From JANLQB01 sp043735935 (lineage in GTDB: Bacteria; Verrucomicrobiota; Verrucomicrobiia; Chthoniobacterales; Chthoniobacteraceae), in contig JAYTDO010000366.1 in NCBI GenBank assembly GCA_043735935.1, positions 1-14,230 of the forward strand: a stretch of DNA of 14,230 bases. The letters run 5' to 3'. Numbering within the stretch: position 1 is the stretch's first letter; every line of letters starts with the position of its first letter. Position numbers and translations under genes: made by a program. The notes beneath the pieces were generated by a model that did no database searches, was not told the origin of the DNA, and was given only the letters and a program-made list of their open reading frames with translations. Below, piece after piece: positions 1-7,434 of the stretch.

Positions 1-768
1 TCGACGATCAAGCTCGATCGGGAACTCGTCGCCAAGGCGCTCGACTTTCCCGCGATCAGCCAAAACAGCATGGATGCGGTGAGCGATCGGGATTTCGCCG
101 TGGAACTGCTCGCCGCGCTCGCCCTCGTCGCCATGCACCTCTCGCGACTGAGTGAGGATGTGATCCTCTGGGCATCGAGTGAGTTTCAGTTCATCACGAT
201 CAGCGACGCCTACACGACCGGCAGTACGCTCATGCCGCAGAAGAAGAACCCCGATGTCGCCGAACTCACGCGAGGCAAAACCGGGCGCGTGTATGGCAAT
301 CTGGTCGCGCTGCTCACGGTGCTCAAAGGCCTGCCGATGACATACAATCGCGACATGCAGGAGGACAAGGAACCGATCTTCGATTCGATCGACACCATCA
401 AATCCGCGCTCGCGGTCTTCACCGGAATGCTGCACGGCATTCGTCCGAATGAGGCTGCATGCGCTTCCGCCGTCGCCGATCCGCTGCTCCTCGCGACCGA
501 CCTTGCCGATTACCTCGTCAATCGCGGCATCCCGTTTCGGAAGGCGCACGAGATCATCGGGCGTGCTGTCGCCCTCAGCGCTGAAAAGCGCACGCCCCTG
601 CCTCAGATCGCGCTCGCCGATTACCAGGCGCTCTGCCCGGTATTCGCCGCCGACCTGTTCGATTGCTTCGCTCTTGAAAAGGCGATGCTCGCGCGGCAGG
701 CCGTCGGCGCGCCTTCGCCGGGAAATGTCGCCGCCCAAATCAGTCGTTGGAAAATGGCGCTGGGCTGA
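1..768 (+). CDS. argH: Argininosuccinate lyase, C-terminal part (5' truncated by window edge)
   Basis: Argininosuccinate lyase is the last step of arginine biosynthesis and splits argininosuccinate into arginine and fumarate in the cytoplasm. The frame is open from base 1, so the gene began upstream. About 255 codons are visible against a usual total near 460. The fumarase/aspartase superfamily signature GSTLMPQKKNP lies at bases 220-252, with the conserved RGKTGRVYG just after it. The flexible loop serine of the family is present in the GST triplet, where most ArgH have GSS. Upstream, the NSMDAVSDRDF segment and HLSRLSED are typical of ArgH and distinguish it from adenylosuccinate lyase and fumarase. 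QEDKEPIFDSIDT is also diagnostic. The ATG at 70 is internal to the protein and is not the start. The stop is TGA at 766-768, and the next gene starts 12 bases on. The identification is near certain; only the N-terminal part is unseen. Confidence 0.97.
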   Translation, partial: STIKLDRELVAKALDFPAISQNSMDAVSDRDFAVELLAALALVAMHLSRLSEDVILWASSEFQFITISDAYTTGSTLMPQKKNPDVAELTRGKTGRVYGNLVALLTVLKGLPMTYNRDMQEDKEPIFDSIDTIKSALAVFTGMLHGIRPNEAACASAVADPLLLATDLADYLVNRGIPFRKAHEIIGRAVALSAEKRTPLPQIALADYQALCPVFAADLFDCFALEKAMLARQAVGAPSPGNVAAQISRWKMALG

Positions 769-780
769 CGCGTTGCGGGA

Positions 781-1560
781 ATGTCGTTAACTGAAATCCT
801 CGGGCTGTCGGCCGCTGCGGGCGCGGCGGGGGTGATCAATGCCGTCGCGGGCGGCGGCACGCTACTGACCTTTCCCGTGTTGCTTTTCTTCGGCACGACG
901 CCCGTCGTCGCCAACGCCACGAGCACGCTCGCGCTCGTCGTCGGCACGGCAGGCAGCATCTTCGGTTTCCGAGGCCAGATCGCCGCCGTCCGGCCGTGGC
1001 TCACGCGTTTCATTCCGGTGAGCGTGCTTGGCGGGTTTCTCGGGAGCCTGTTGCTCACCCAGACGAACGATCGCGTTTTCGCGAGGTTGGTGCCGTTCCT
1101 CATCCTCTTCGCAACGATCCTCTTCCTCGCGCAGGGAGCTTTCAGGCGCTTCGCCGGGTTTGGAAACGGGGCGGAGTCCGCGCCGCACCATCGGGCCGTG
1201 GGGCTGGCGATCGCGTTTCAGTTTGCCGTCTCGATCTACGGCGGTTACTTCGGCGCCGGCATCGGCATTCTCATGCTCGCATCGCTCGGCTTCATCGGAC
1301 TGCGCGACATTCACCAGATGAATGCGCTCAAGAATCTTCTGGGCTCGCTCATCAATCTCGTCGCGGCGGCGTGGTTCGTCGCGAGCGGGCTGATCGACTG
1401 GTATCGCGCCGGAATCATGATGGTGGGAGCCCTCGCGGGTTATTATTTCGGCGCCCACTATTCGCAACGCCTCCCGCAGGCCCGCGTGCGGCATCTGATT
1501 ACCGCCATCGGGCTCACCATCTCCGCCATCATGTTCTGGCGGCAGTTCCGAGCCTCGTGA
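781..1560 (+). CDS. TSUP-family (TauE/SafE-like) membrane permease
   Basis: A 259-residue, very hydrophobic protein of the TSUP (sulfite exporter TauE/SafE, DUF81) family. These are inner-membrane transporters, mostly linked to sulfur compounds or organic anions. The family's two-fold architecture is visible. The first half has a glycine-rich stretch, GVINAVAGGGTLLTFP (residues 17-32), followed by NATSTLALVVGTAGSIFGF. The second half repeats the idea with YGGYFGAGIGILMLASLGF (153-171) and NALKNLLGSLINLVAAAWF (181-199). About seven or eight hydrophobic segments can be counted, which suits the usual length of about 250 residues. The ATG at 781 follows argH by 12 bases, so the two may be cotranscribed, but nothing ties the substrate to arginine metabolism. 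A GGGA lies directly before the ATG, too close to be a normal ribosome site. The substrate cannot be told from sequence. Confidence 0.86.
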   Translation: MSLTEILGLSAAAGAAGVINAVAGGGTLLTFPVLLFFGTTPVVANATSTLALVVGTAGSIFGFRGQIAAVRPWLTRFIPVSVLGGFLGSLLLTQTNDRVFARLVPFLILFATILFLAQGAFRRFAGFGNGAESAPHHRAVGLAIAFQFAVSIYGGYFGAGIGILMLASLGFIGLRDIHQMNALKNLLGSLINLVAAAWFVASGLIDWYRAGIMMVGALAGYYFGAHYSQRLPQARVRHLITAIGLTISAIMFWRQFRAS

Positions 1561-1629
1561 GCCGGGCATCGCGTCTTGGTAAACGACTAATGAAAACCGA
1601 TGCAGGGCGGTTAATGTAGCCAACACGCC

Positions 1630-4467
1630 ATGCGGCTCCGAATCCTCTCCCTTTCTTGTTTTGCGCTCGTCCTCGCGAGTGCGCGCGGCGCTTCGCCGCA
1701 GGAGGTCGAGTTCTTTGAAAAGAGCGTGCGTCCGGTGCTCGCCGAGCATTGTTACAAATGCCACGGTCCGGAGAAACAGAAAGCCGCGCTGCGGCTCGAT
1801 TCCCGCGAGGCGGTCATGAAGGGCACCGAAGACGGACCGGTCGTCGTGCTCGGCCAGCCGGATCAGAGTTCGCTCATCAAATCGGTCCGGCATCAGGGCG
1901 ACTCCAAGATGCCCGAGAAGGAGGATAAACTGCCGGACGAACAGATCACCGCACTCAGCGAGTGGGTGAAGATGGGTGCGCCGTGGCCCGAGAATGACAG
2001 CGCTCACGCGTTGACCGCCCAGCAGGCGGCGGCCAAGACGCACTGGGCGTTTCAGCCGGTCAAAAAACCAACGTTATCGGCGGATGGGGATGAGATCGCA
2101 TCGTTCCTCCGCGCGAAGCTCGCGCCCGCCGGGCTCACGCTCGCGGCGGAGGCACCGAAACGAACGCTGTTGCGCCGGGCGACCTTTGATTTGACCGGCC
2201 TGCCGCCGACGGCGGCCGAGGTCGAGGCCTTTGAGAAAGACGCCGCGCCCGATGCCTTCGCCAAAGTGGTCGATCGCCTGCTTGCGTCGCCGCGTTATGG
2301 GGAACGGTGGGGCCGTTATTGGCTCGATGTCGCGCGTTACGCGGACACGAAGGGTTATCTCGCCGGCGGCGAAGAGCGGCGTTACGGCTTCGCCTACACC
2401 TACCGGGATTGGGTCATCAAGGCGCTCAACGACGATCTGCCCTACGATCAGTTTTTGATCCAGCAAATCGCGGCCGATCAGGTCGCCGCGCCCGGCGATA
2501 CGCGGCCGCTGGCGGCGATGGGTTTCCTCACACTCGGGCGGCGTTTCCTCAATAGCCAACCCGACATCATCGACGATCGGATCGACGTCGTGGCGCGCGG
2601 AACGATGGGGCTCACCGTGGCTTGCGCGCGTTGTCACGATCACAAATTCGATCCGATCTCGGCGAAGGATTATTACGCGCTCTACGGGGTCTTCGCGTCG
2701 TCGATCGAGCCGGCGGAACTCCCGCTTCTTCCCGCCGACACCGATCCCGAAACCAATACGAAATACCTCGCCGAGCGCGCGAAGATCCAGGCGGAGATCG
2801 ACCGGTTCCTCGCGGATAAATGCATCGAGCTCTCGGCGGCGATCGTGGCCGCGACCCGCGTGCCGGTCCTCCTTCCGCCTCTCCCTCGGGACGCGATCAA
2901 GGATGCGCTTTCCCGCCCGGATCGCGATCGCTCACGCGATTTGCAGAAGAAGGTCGATTCGTTGAATGCCGGAGCGCTTTCGCCCCCGCGCGCGATGGCG
3001 ATGGCCGACGGTCCGATCGTGAATCCGCACGTCTTTAAGCGCGGAAATCCGGGCACGCCAGGTGACCCGGTTCCGCGGCGTTTTATCGATGTGTTGTCCG
3101 GCGGGAATGCTCAACCATTCAAAAATGGGAGCGGGCGGCTCGAACTGGCGCAGGCCATCGCCAGCAAGGAAAACCCGCTCACCGCGCGGGTGATGGTGAA
3201 TCGTGTTTGGGCTTATCATTTCGGCAAAGGCATCGTCCGCACGCCGGGAGATTTCGGCGTCCGTGGAGACCCGCCGACGCATCCCGAATTGCTCGACTGG
3301 CTCGCGTCGCGGTTCGTTGAGGACGGTTGGTCGCTGAAGAAATTGCACCGGACGATCATGCTGTCGGCGGCGTATCGGCAGGGAAGCGACGTCGATCCTA
3401 AAGCCGCGATGGCTGACCCGGAGAATAAACTCCTCTCGCACATGAGCCGTCGCCGGCTCGACTTTGAAGCGACGCGCGATTCGCTGCTGTGCGTGGCGGG
3501 ACAGCTCGACGCCTCGATGGGCGGACGTGCGGTGGACATCATCGCGCAGCCTTTCTCGCACCGGCGCACGGTGTATGGCCTCGTCGATCGCCAGAATCTG
3601 CCGGGCCTCTTTCGCTCGTTCGACTTTGCCAGTCCGGACACGACGAGCCCGCAGCGTTACGTCACGACTGTGCCTCAGCAGGCGCTTTTCATGATGAACA
3701 GCCCATTCGTCATCGAGCAGGCGCGTTCCCTGGTGGCTCCGCCACCTTTCAAACAACCGCAGGCGTACGAAGAGCAGGTGCATGATCTTTACGCGCGCAT
3801 CTTCGCGCGCCGCGCCGAGACGGCGGAGGTGGACGCCGGGCTTCGTTTTGTCTCCTCACGACTTGCACCGCGGGAAAAGATGGACGCCGTTCCCGTCTGG
3901 CAGTTTGGCTACGGTTCATGGAATGAAGCCGAGCGAAAGGTCGACTTCCATCCGCTGCCGCATTTCGCCAACGGCACTTGGCAGGGCGGGCCGAAGGTGC
4001 CCGATCCGACGCTCGGCTGGGTCATCGTGACGGCGCTCGGCGGACATCCGGGCGGCGACGCGGCGCACTGCGCCATCCGCCGCTGGACCGCACCTCGGAA
4101 CGCGACCGTCGCCATCTCCGGGAAGTTGAGCCGACCGAGCGAGGTGGGCAACGGCGTCCTTGGCCGCATCGTGTCGAGCCGCGCGGGCGAGGTATTGAAA
4201 GTGGAGGTCGCGCCGCAGGCCACGGCGGAGACGGCGATCAGCGTCGAGGTGCAGGCCGGCGATACGCTCGACTTCATCGTCGATTCGCGGGACGACCCGA
4301 ATTCCGATTCCTTCGCCTGGGCGCCTCTCCTCCGCGCCGACGGCGTGGAATGGGACGCCCAAGCTCAGTTCTCCGGCCCGCCGCCGCCGTCCGTTCCGGG
4401 GATGAGCGCGTGGGAGAAATACGCGCAGGTCTTGATCGAGACGAACGAGTTCGTCTTCGTCGATTAA
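1630..4467 (+). CDS. Secreted planctomycete-type cytochrome c / DUF1549 / DUF1553 protein
   Basis: A 945-residue exported protein of the PSCyt1-PSCyt2-PSD1 type, which is abundant in Planctomycetes and Verrucomicrobia and often sits beside sulfatases or glycan-degradation genes. Its exact role is unknown; heme-dependent oxidative chemistry on polysaccharides has been proposed. Residues 1-22 form a signal peptide (basic start, hydrophobic core, small residues ASARGAS). PSCyt1 carries the heme motif CYKCH at 41-45, and the downstream M94 of SKMPEKED is a candidate axial ligand. PSCyt2/DUF1549 covers about 153-360, with RRATFDLTGLPPTAAEV and a second CxxCH, CARCHDHKFDP, at 332-342. PSD1/DUF1553 starts near 482, with NPLTARVMVNRVW (515-527) and GIVRTPGDFG. 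The normal C-terminal signature, ending NEFVFVD, is present. An extra segment of roughly 170 residues (about 755-925) separates it from the rest of DUF1553. No sulfatase gene is adjacent here. The gene converges on the next one with a 9-base gap. Confidence 0.95.
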   Translation: MRLRILSLSCFALVLASARGASPQEVEFFEKSVRPVLAEHCYKCHGPEKQKAALRLDSREAVMKGTEDGPVVVLGQPDQSSLIKSVRHQGDSKMPEKEDKLPDEQITALSEWVKMGAPWPENDSAHALTAQQAAAKTHWAFQPVKKPTLSADGDEIASFLRAKLAPAGLTLAAEAPKRTLLRRATFDLTGLPPTAAEVEAFEKDAAPDAFAKVVDRLLASPRYGERWGRYWLDVARYADTKGYLAGGEERRYGFAYTYRDWVIKALNDDLPYDQFLIQQIAADQVAAPGDTRPLAAMGFLTLGRRFLNSQPDIIDDRIDVVARGTMGLTVACARCHDHKFDPISAKDYYALYGVFASSIEPAELPLLPADTDPETNTKYLAERAKIQAEIDRFLADKCIELSAAIVAATRVPVLLPPLPRDAIKDALSRPDRDRSRDLQKKVDSLNAGALSPPRAMAMADGPIVNPHVFKRGNPGTPGDPVPRRFIDVLSGGNAQPFKNGSGRLELAQAIASKENPLTARVMVNRVWAYHFGKGIVRTPGDFGVRGDPPTHPELLDWLASRFVEDGWSLKKLHRTIMLSAAYRQGSDVDPKAAMADPENKLLSHMSRRRLDFEATRDSLLCVAGQLDASMGGRAVDIIAQPFSHRRTVYGLVDRQNLPGLFRSFDFASPDTTSPQRYVTTVPQQALFMMNSPFVIEQARSLVAPPPFKQPQAYEEQVHDLYARIFARRAETAEVDAGLRFVSSRLAPREKMDAVPVWQFGYGSWNEAERKVDFHPLPHFANGTWQGGPKVPDPTLGWVIVTALGGHPGGDAAHCAIRRWTAPRNATVAISGKLSRPSEVGNGVLGRIVSSRAGEVLKVEVAPQATAETAISVEVQAGDTLDFIVDSRDDPNSDSFAWAPLLRADGVEWDAQAQFSGPPPPSVPGMSAWEKYAQVLIETNEFVFVD

Positions 4468-4476
4468 CCGTCGCCG

Positions 4477-5013
4477 CTACTTCTTCACGAACGGCGCCAG
4501 CTTCGCGTAAACGGCGTCGAGCTGTTTGTCGTCGGCGAGATTAAACGTGAGCGTCTTCGCGGGCAGCGCCGAGCGCACGAGCGGCGCGTAGATCGGCGTG
4601 CCTTGCGCCTCGATGTAAATGCGCTGGCCGACCGACTTTTTCATCAGGTCGGCAAAAGCGGTGGCATCGGCGGTGGAAAGCGTCATCTCGACGGCCGGGA
4701 CCGTGCTCGCTTCGATCCGCTTTTTCCCATCCGCGCCGATGACGGTCTTCTCCATCTTGGCGTGAATCTTTTTCACCGAACGCAGCCGCTCCACCTGTAG
4801 CGCCGGGGCCGTGGCCACGTAGCCGAGCTTCGGCAGCGCGGGCGCATTGATGAACCGTCCGCCTTTCACCGTGCTCGCCGCGACGGGATAAAAATCGATC
4901 ATCACTCCGGGAGGTGCGGCCACGATGGGCAGGTCGGCTTGCGCTTGCTCCGGCGCCGCAAAAGCGGGCAGGGCGAGCAAGGTGGTGGCGACAAGGGCGA
5001 GGGATGTTTTCAT
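4477..5013 (-). CDS. Small exported protein resembling a SecD P1-head subdomain
   Basis: A 178-residue protein. I place the start at the ATG at 5013 because it opens a clean signal peptide (MKTSLALVATTLLALPAFAA); the in-frame ATG at 5061 would add 16 residues before it. Cleavage after AFAA is expected, leaving a periplasmic or secreted domain of about 158 residues with no further membrane segment. Residues 107-171 read like the periplasmic P1-head region of SecD: AVEMTLSTADATAFADLMKK, then VGQRIYIEAQGTPIYAPLVRS, which matches the SecD pattern 'VGKRLAIVLDGKVxSAPxI', then a strand and a final helix. The SecD transmembrane block is absent, so this is a stand-alone use of the fold and not a translocase subunit. 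The function is unknown. The similarity is by eye and needs a profile search. It converges with the DUF1553 gene, and no Shine-Dalgarno is seen before the start. Confidence 0.75.
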   Translation of the reverse strand: MKTSLALVATTLLALPAFAAPEQAQADLPIVAAPPGVMIDFYPVAASTVKGGRFINAPALPKLGYVATAPALQVERLRSVKKIHAKMEKTVIGADGKKRIEASTVPAVEMTLSTADATAFADLMKKSVGQRIYIEAQGTPIYAPLVRSALPAKTLTFNLADDKQLDAVYAKLAPFVKK

Positions 5014-5082
5014 GGTTTTAGATGGGTGCTGGATCGCGATCTTCGCCGCGGACGCTAACAAGCGGGCCGCGGCCTGTCACGC

Positions 5083-6015
5083 TCAGTGCATCTCGATCGC
5101 GCACGTTCCCAAGCCGCCCCGGAAGTAGTTGAACTGCACGTTCGGGTGCTCGGCCAGCAGCGACATCGGCACGCACGCATCGGCGATCCCCTTTGAAATC
5201 ATCAGCGCCGTCAGGCGCTGGCCGAACGGGTTGTCATGCGCGCCCGCCTGCCAGATGGAGACTTTCTCCGCCTTCCACGTCTCGACCGGCCCGACCGTGA
5301 TCGCCCGCGTCGGCACGAGGGAGATGTTTCCGCCGCCGCTCGTGCGCGCGTTCTGCGCGATCGTCAGCGGATGCAGCTCCACCACGCGCGTCGCCAGCTT
5401 GCGATACTCCGCAGGCGTCGGCGGAGCGTTCCGGTATTTGCCGCGGCGCGGCAGAGGATCGTTAAAGGCCCAATGTTTCACATCGCCCTGTCCGCCCTGC
5501 ATCACCGTGCAACGCACGCCCGCATCCCACGTCGCCCGATAGTCCCGCGTGTCGGCTTTTGGGAAATGCAGATGGGCGTCCGGCGGGCGGAGGCGCTTAT
5601 CGATCCGGTCGAAGAGCAGCGTGCGATCGCACCGCTCGAAAGACAGCGGATGCGAAGCCGGCATCTCCACGCCATCCAGCAGCCACTCATCCATCCCCCA
5701 GAAGTGTCCGGACCGGATGTCGATCCCGAGTTCATTCACCAGCCGGGCCACGAGCGGGAGCTGTTCCGTCGGGCCGATCGGGCCGCAGATCCCCACGGGA
5801 TTATCCGCCGTGCTCGCGCGCCACGCCGTCACGTATTCGAGCGCTTCAGCGAGGTAGAAATCCTCCAGCGTATCGTACATCACCACGCGAAAACCGGGCC
5901 GCGAAAGCCGTGCGATCTCCCGCGGCGTCAGCCGCGCCGCTTCATCGATGAGATCCTTCGGCAGGCACGTGTAATCCCACCAGTCCGGCGAAATTGAGCT
6001 TGTTTGATGTTCCAT
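5083..6015 (-). CDS. NagB-like glucosamine-6-phosphate isomerase/deaminase family protein
   Basis: A 310-residue cytoplasmic protein of the NagB/RpiA/CoA-transferase-like superfamily. NagB converts glucosamine-6-phosphate to fructose-6-phosphate and ammonia. Visible landmarks are a Rossmann-like phosphate-binding loop, ICGPIGPTEQ (76-85), where NagB has a GxTP-type loop; HFWGMDEWLL (104-113), equivalent to the NagB 'NMDEY' strand; and GGQGDVKHWAFNDP (174-187), equivalent to the catalytic 'GIGxDGHIAFNEP' with His181 as the ring-opening histidine candidate. The last motif carries GDVKH in place of the usual DGH, so the enzyme is divergent and the substrate may not be glucosamine-6-phosphate. 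The C-terminal part, SKGIADACVPMSLLAEHPN, fits the family. The start lies only 3 bases after the stop of the PIG-L gene, so the two are almost surely one operon. I give no symbol because the paralogue is not orthodox NagB. Confidence 0.82.
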   Translation of the reverse strand: MEHQTSSISPDWWDYTCLPKDLIDEAARLTPREIARLSRPGFRVVMYDTLEDFYLAEALEYVTAWRASTADNPVGICGPIGPTEQLPLVARLVNELGIDIRSGHFWGMDEWLLDGVEMPASHPLSFERCDRTLLFDRIDKRLRPPDAHLHFPKADTRDYRATWDAGVRCTVMQGGQGDVKHWAFNDPLPRRGKYRNAPPTPAEYRKLATRVVELHPLTIAQNARTSGGGNISLVPTRAITVGPVETWKAEKVSIWQAGAHDNPFGQRLTALMISKGIADACVPMSLLAEHPNVQFNYFRGGLGTCAIEMH

Positions 6016-6018
6016 AAA

Positions 6019-6810
6019 TCAGGCGTCGAGACCGCGCTCATACGCGGCGTTCACGATGAAATCCTTCCCGAGCGCCTCCCTTAGCGGATCGGTCTCCTTC
6101 GCCGAAAATCCCAGGTGCGAGTGCCGGCGCCAGCCCTCGGCGTGGCCGAACTTCTTCGACAGCTTCCCGAGATCGCGGGAGAAATCATCCATCGCCGTGA
6201 GGTAACTTTCCAGCCCCTGGGTCCGGTCCAGCCACTCCTTCTGCGACGCATGGCAGGCGAGCGCCGCGCGTTTCTCCGCGTGAACGCGCGTCGTATTCAC
6301 AAACGCCCCCGGCACGATCCGGCGGCGCAGACCATCGCGCAATCCATGCGGGCAGGCGTGATAGATCGTGGCATCCTGATCCGTCGGCCGGCGTGCGGGC
6401 AGCGTGCGGTAGTTCGGCATCGCGCGCGCAAAGGTCGCCGTCACCGCCAGCCGCGCCGTGTTCATGTGATCTTCCATATAATCCTCCGGCGAATGCGTGA
6501 GCACCACGCGCGGGGCCACTTCGCGCACCGTCGCGCACAGGCGGCGCAGCGTCCTTTCGTCGTAGAAAATCCCGAGATCATCGCACAGCGGCGCGTGCCA
6601 CGTGGCGCCGAGGCGTTTCGCCGCCGCCTTCGCCTCGCGCGCCCGGACGCGTGCCGTCTGCGCGGAGGAAAGCGTCATGCTGCCCAGATTCCCGCTCGAA
6701 AGATTCAGGTAATGAATCTCCCACCCCGCCTCGCGCAAAAGGAGGAGCGTCCCCGCCATCACAAATTCGATGTCATCGGGATGCGCGGCGATGGCGAGGG
6801 CGGTGGGCAT
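6019..6810 (-). CDS. PIG-L / LmbE-family N-deacetylase
   Basis: A 263-residue zinc-dependent deacetylase of the PIG-L/LmbE family. These enzymes remove N-acetyl groups from amino sugars in glycolipids, mycothiol- or bacillithiol-like precursors and antibiotics. The metal motif AHPDD sits at residues 9-13, right after the first strand. The second half of the site is HSPEDYMEDH (106-115), whose last His is the expected third zinc ligand, and Asp12 would be the catalytic base. I chose the ATG at 6810 because it puts AHPDD at the normal position; the longer in-frame start at 6921 adds 37 low-complexity, Arg-rich residues unlike the family. The NagB-like gene follows after 3 bases. Bacteroidetes have proteins in which a NagB-like and a PIG-L domain are fused (from memory, BT_0258-type), which supports a shared pathway. 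The substrate is unknown. No Shine-Dalgarno is seen. Confidence 0.93.
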   Translation of the reverse strand: MPTALAIAAHPDDIEFVMAGTLLLLREAGWEIHYLNLSSGNLGSMTLSSAQTARVRAREAKAAAKRLGATWHAPLCDDLGIFYDERTLRRLCATVREVAPRVVLTHSPEDYMEDHMNTARLAVTATFARAMPNYRTLPARRPTDQDATIYHACPHGLRDGLRRRIVPGAFVNTTRVHAEKRAALACHASQKEWLDRTQGLESYLTAMDDFSRDLGKLSKKFGHAEGWRRHSHLGFSAKETDPLREALGKDFIVNAAYERGLDA

Positions 6811-6926
6811 GGGTGCGGGGTAAGCGTGCGCTCTTATGCGAGCCTCCCCGCGCTGGCGAGCACATCGTTCACCCGACTCCCGCGATGAGTCCGCCGCTCG
6901 CCGCATCGGGAATCCTGGCACGCGCG

Positions 6927-6951
6927 CCGACAGCCGGGAAAAACCGGCGTC
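6927..6951. other. Strong hairpin between the regulator and PIG-L genes
   Basis: CGAC and GCCGG pair with CCGGC and GTCG around a GAAAAA loop, with one bulged A at 6931, giving a nine-pair stem. It lies about 50 bases downstream of the ArsR-like gene's stop and about 115 bases upstream of the PIG-L start. It could end transcription of the regulator gene, but neither strand has a T-run after the stem, so it is not a canonical terminator. I see nothing else in 6811-7001. Confidence 0.35.
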
Positions 6952-7001
6952 GAGGTTGCCCGCCCGTCAGTCCGCCGCCGTCCCATCACGACCGCCCCCC
7001 G

Positions 7002-7343
7002 CTACAGCCGCACCAGGCAGCAGCCGTAATCCATCGTCCGGCCCTGCTCGGTCGTCTCGGTCTTCACGGCGGGGGCGAGGGAATAGACCAGGCGGCGGCC
7101 GTGGCCCGGGTGGGTGGTGGCGATCACCAGCCCGGATTTCACCAGGACGTCGAGTTGTTTGCGGATCGTGTCGCGGTGCATGCGGTCGGTGCCGCCCATG
7201 GCTTCGAGCGGGAGAGGCTGACGGTCGAACAAACGGGCGAGATTCCTCCGCCGGGTCGGGTCGCTCAGGGCGGCGAAAACCGCGTCGGGATCGAGCGGCG
7301 GGAGGCTCGGCGCGTTGGCGGGCGCAGGAGCGGGGTCGTTCAT
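7002..7343 (-). CDS. ArsR-like winged-helix transcriptional regulator
   Basis: A 113-residue DNA-binding protein. Residues 17-92 fit an ArsR-type winged helix: LDPDAVFAALSDPTRRRNLA is the classic opening helix of the family, followed by a turn, a recognition helix (RMHRDTIRKQLDVLVKSGLV, 54-73) and a beta-hairpin wing (TTHPGHGRRLVYSL). The recognition helix carries 'KQLDVLVKSGLV', close to the usual 'SxHLxxLxxAGLV'. The ELCVC metal site of ArsR/SmtB proteins is absent, so it is probably not a classic metal sensor. The protein ends in DYGCCLVRL, with two adjacent cysteines that could be redox or metal ligands. I prefer the ATG at 7343; the in-frame ATG at 7409 would add 22 residues and start inside the region leading into the repeat array. 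The first 16 residues are Ala/Pro-rich. Its targets are unknown; the neighbours are the PIG-L/NagB operon downstream and the 42-bp array just upstream. Confidence 0.82.
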   Translation of the reverse strand: MNDPAPAPANAPSLPPLDPDAVFAALSDPTRRRNLARLFDRQPLPLEAMGGTDRMHRDTIRKQLDVLVKSGLVIATTHPGHGRRLVYSLAPAVKTETTEQGRTMDYGCCLVRL

Positions 7344-7434
7344 GAGGCTCGATGCTGCCACGATGCCAGCGGCGTGGCAATCCCGGAGTCTCGGTCGGGT
7401 CCCGAGCATGGCCCGCGCGACGGCACCGAAGCTC

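Noticed and set aside
862..2043. 393-residue minus-strand open frame
   Set aside because: It lies antisense to the permease and the DUF1553 gene, is rich in Arg, Glu and His as expected of a GC-rich shadow, and has no recognisable motif.
4436..4458. Palindrome GACGAAC-GA-GTTCGTC at the end of the DUF1553 gene as a terminator
   Set aside because: It is within codons for the conserved ETNEFVF tail, the loop is too short and no T-run follows; kept only as a coding coincidence.
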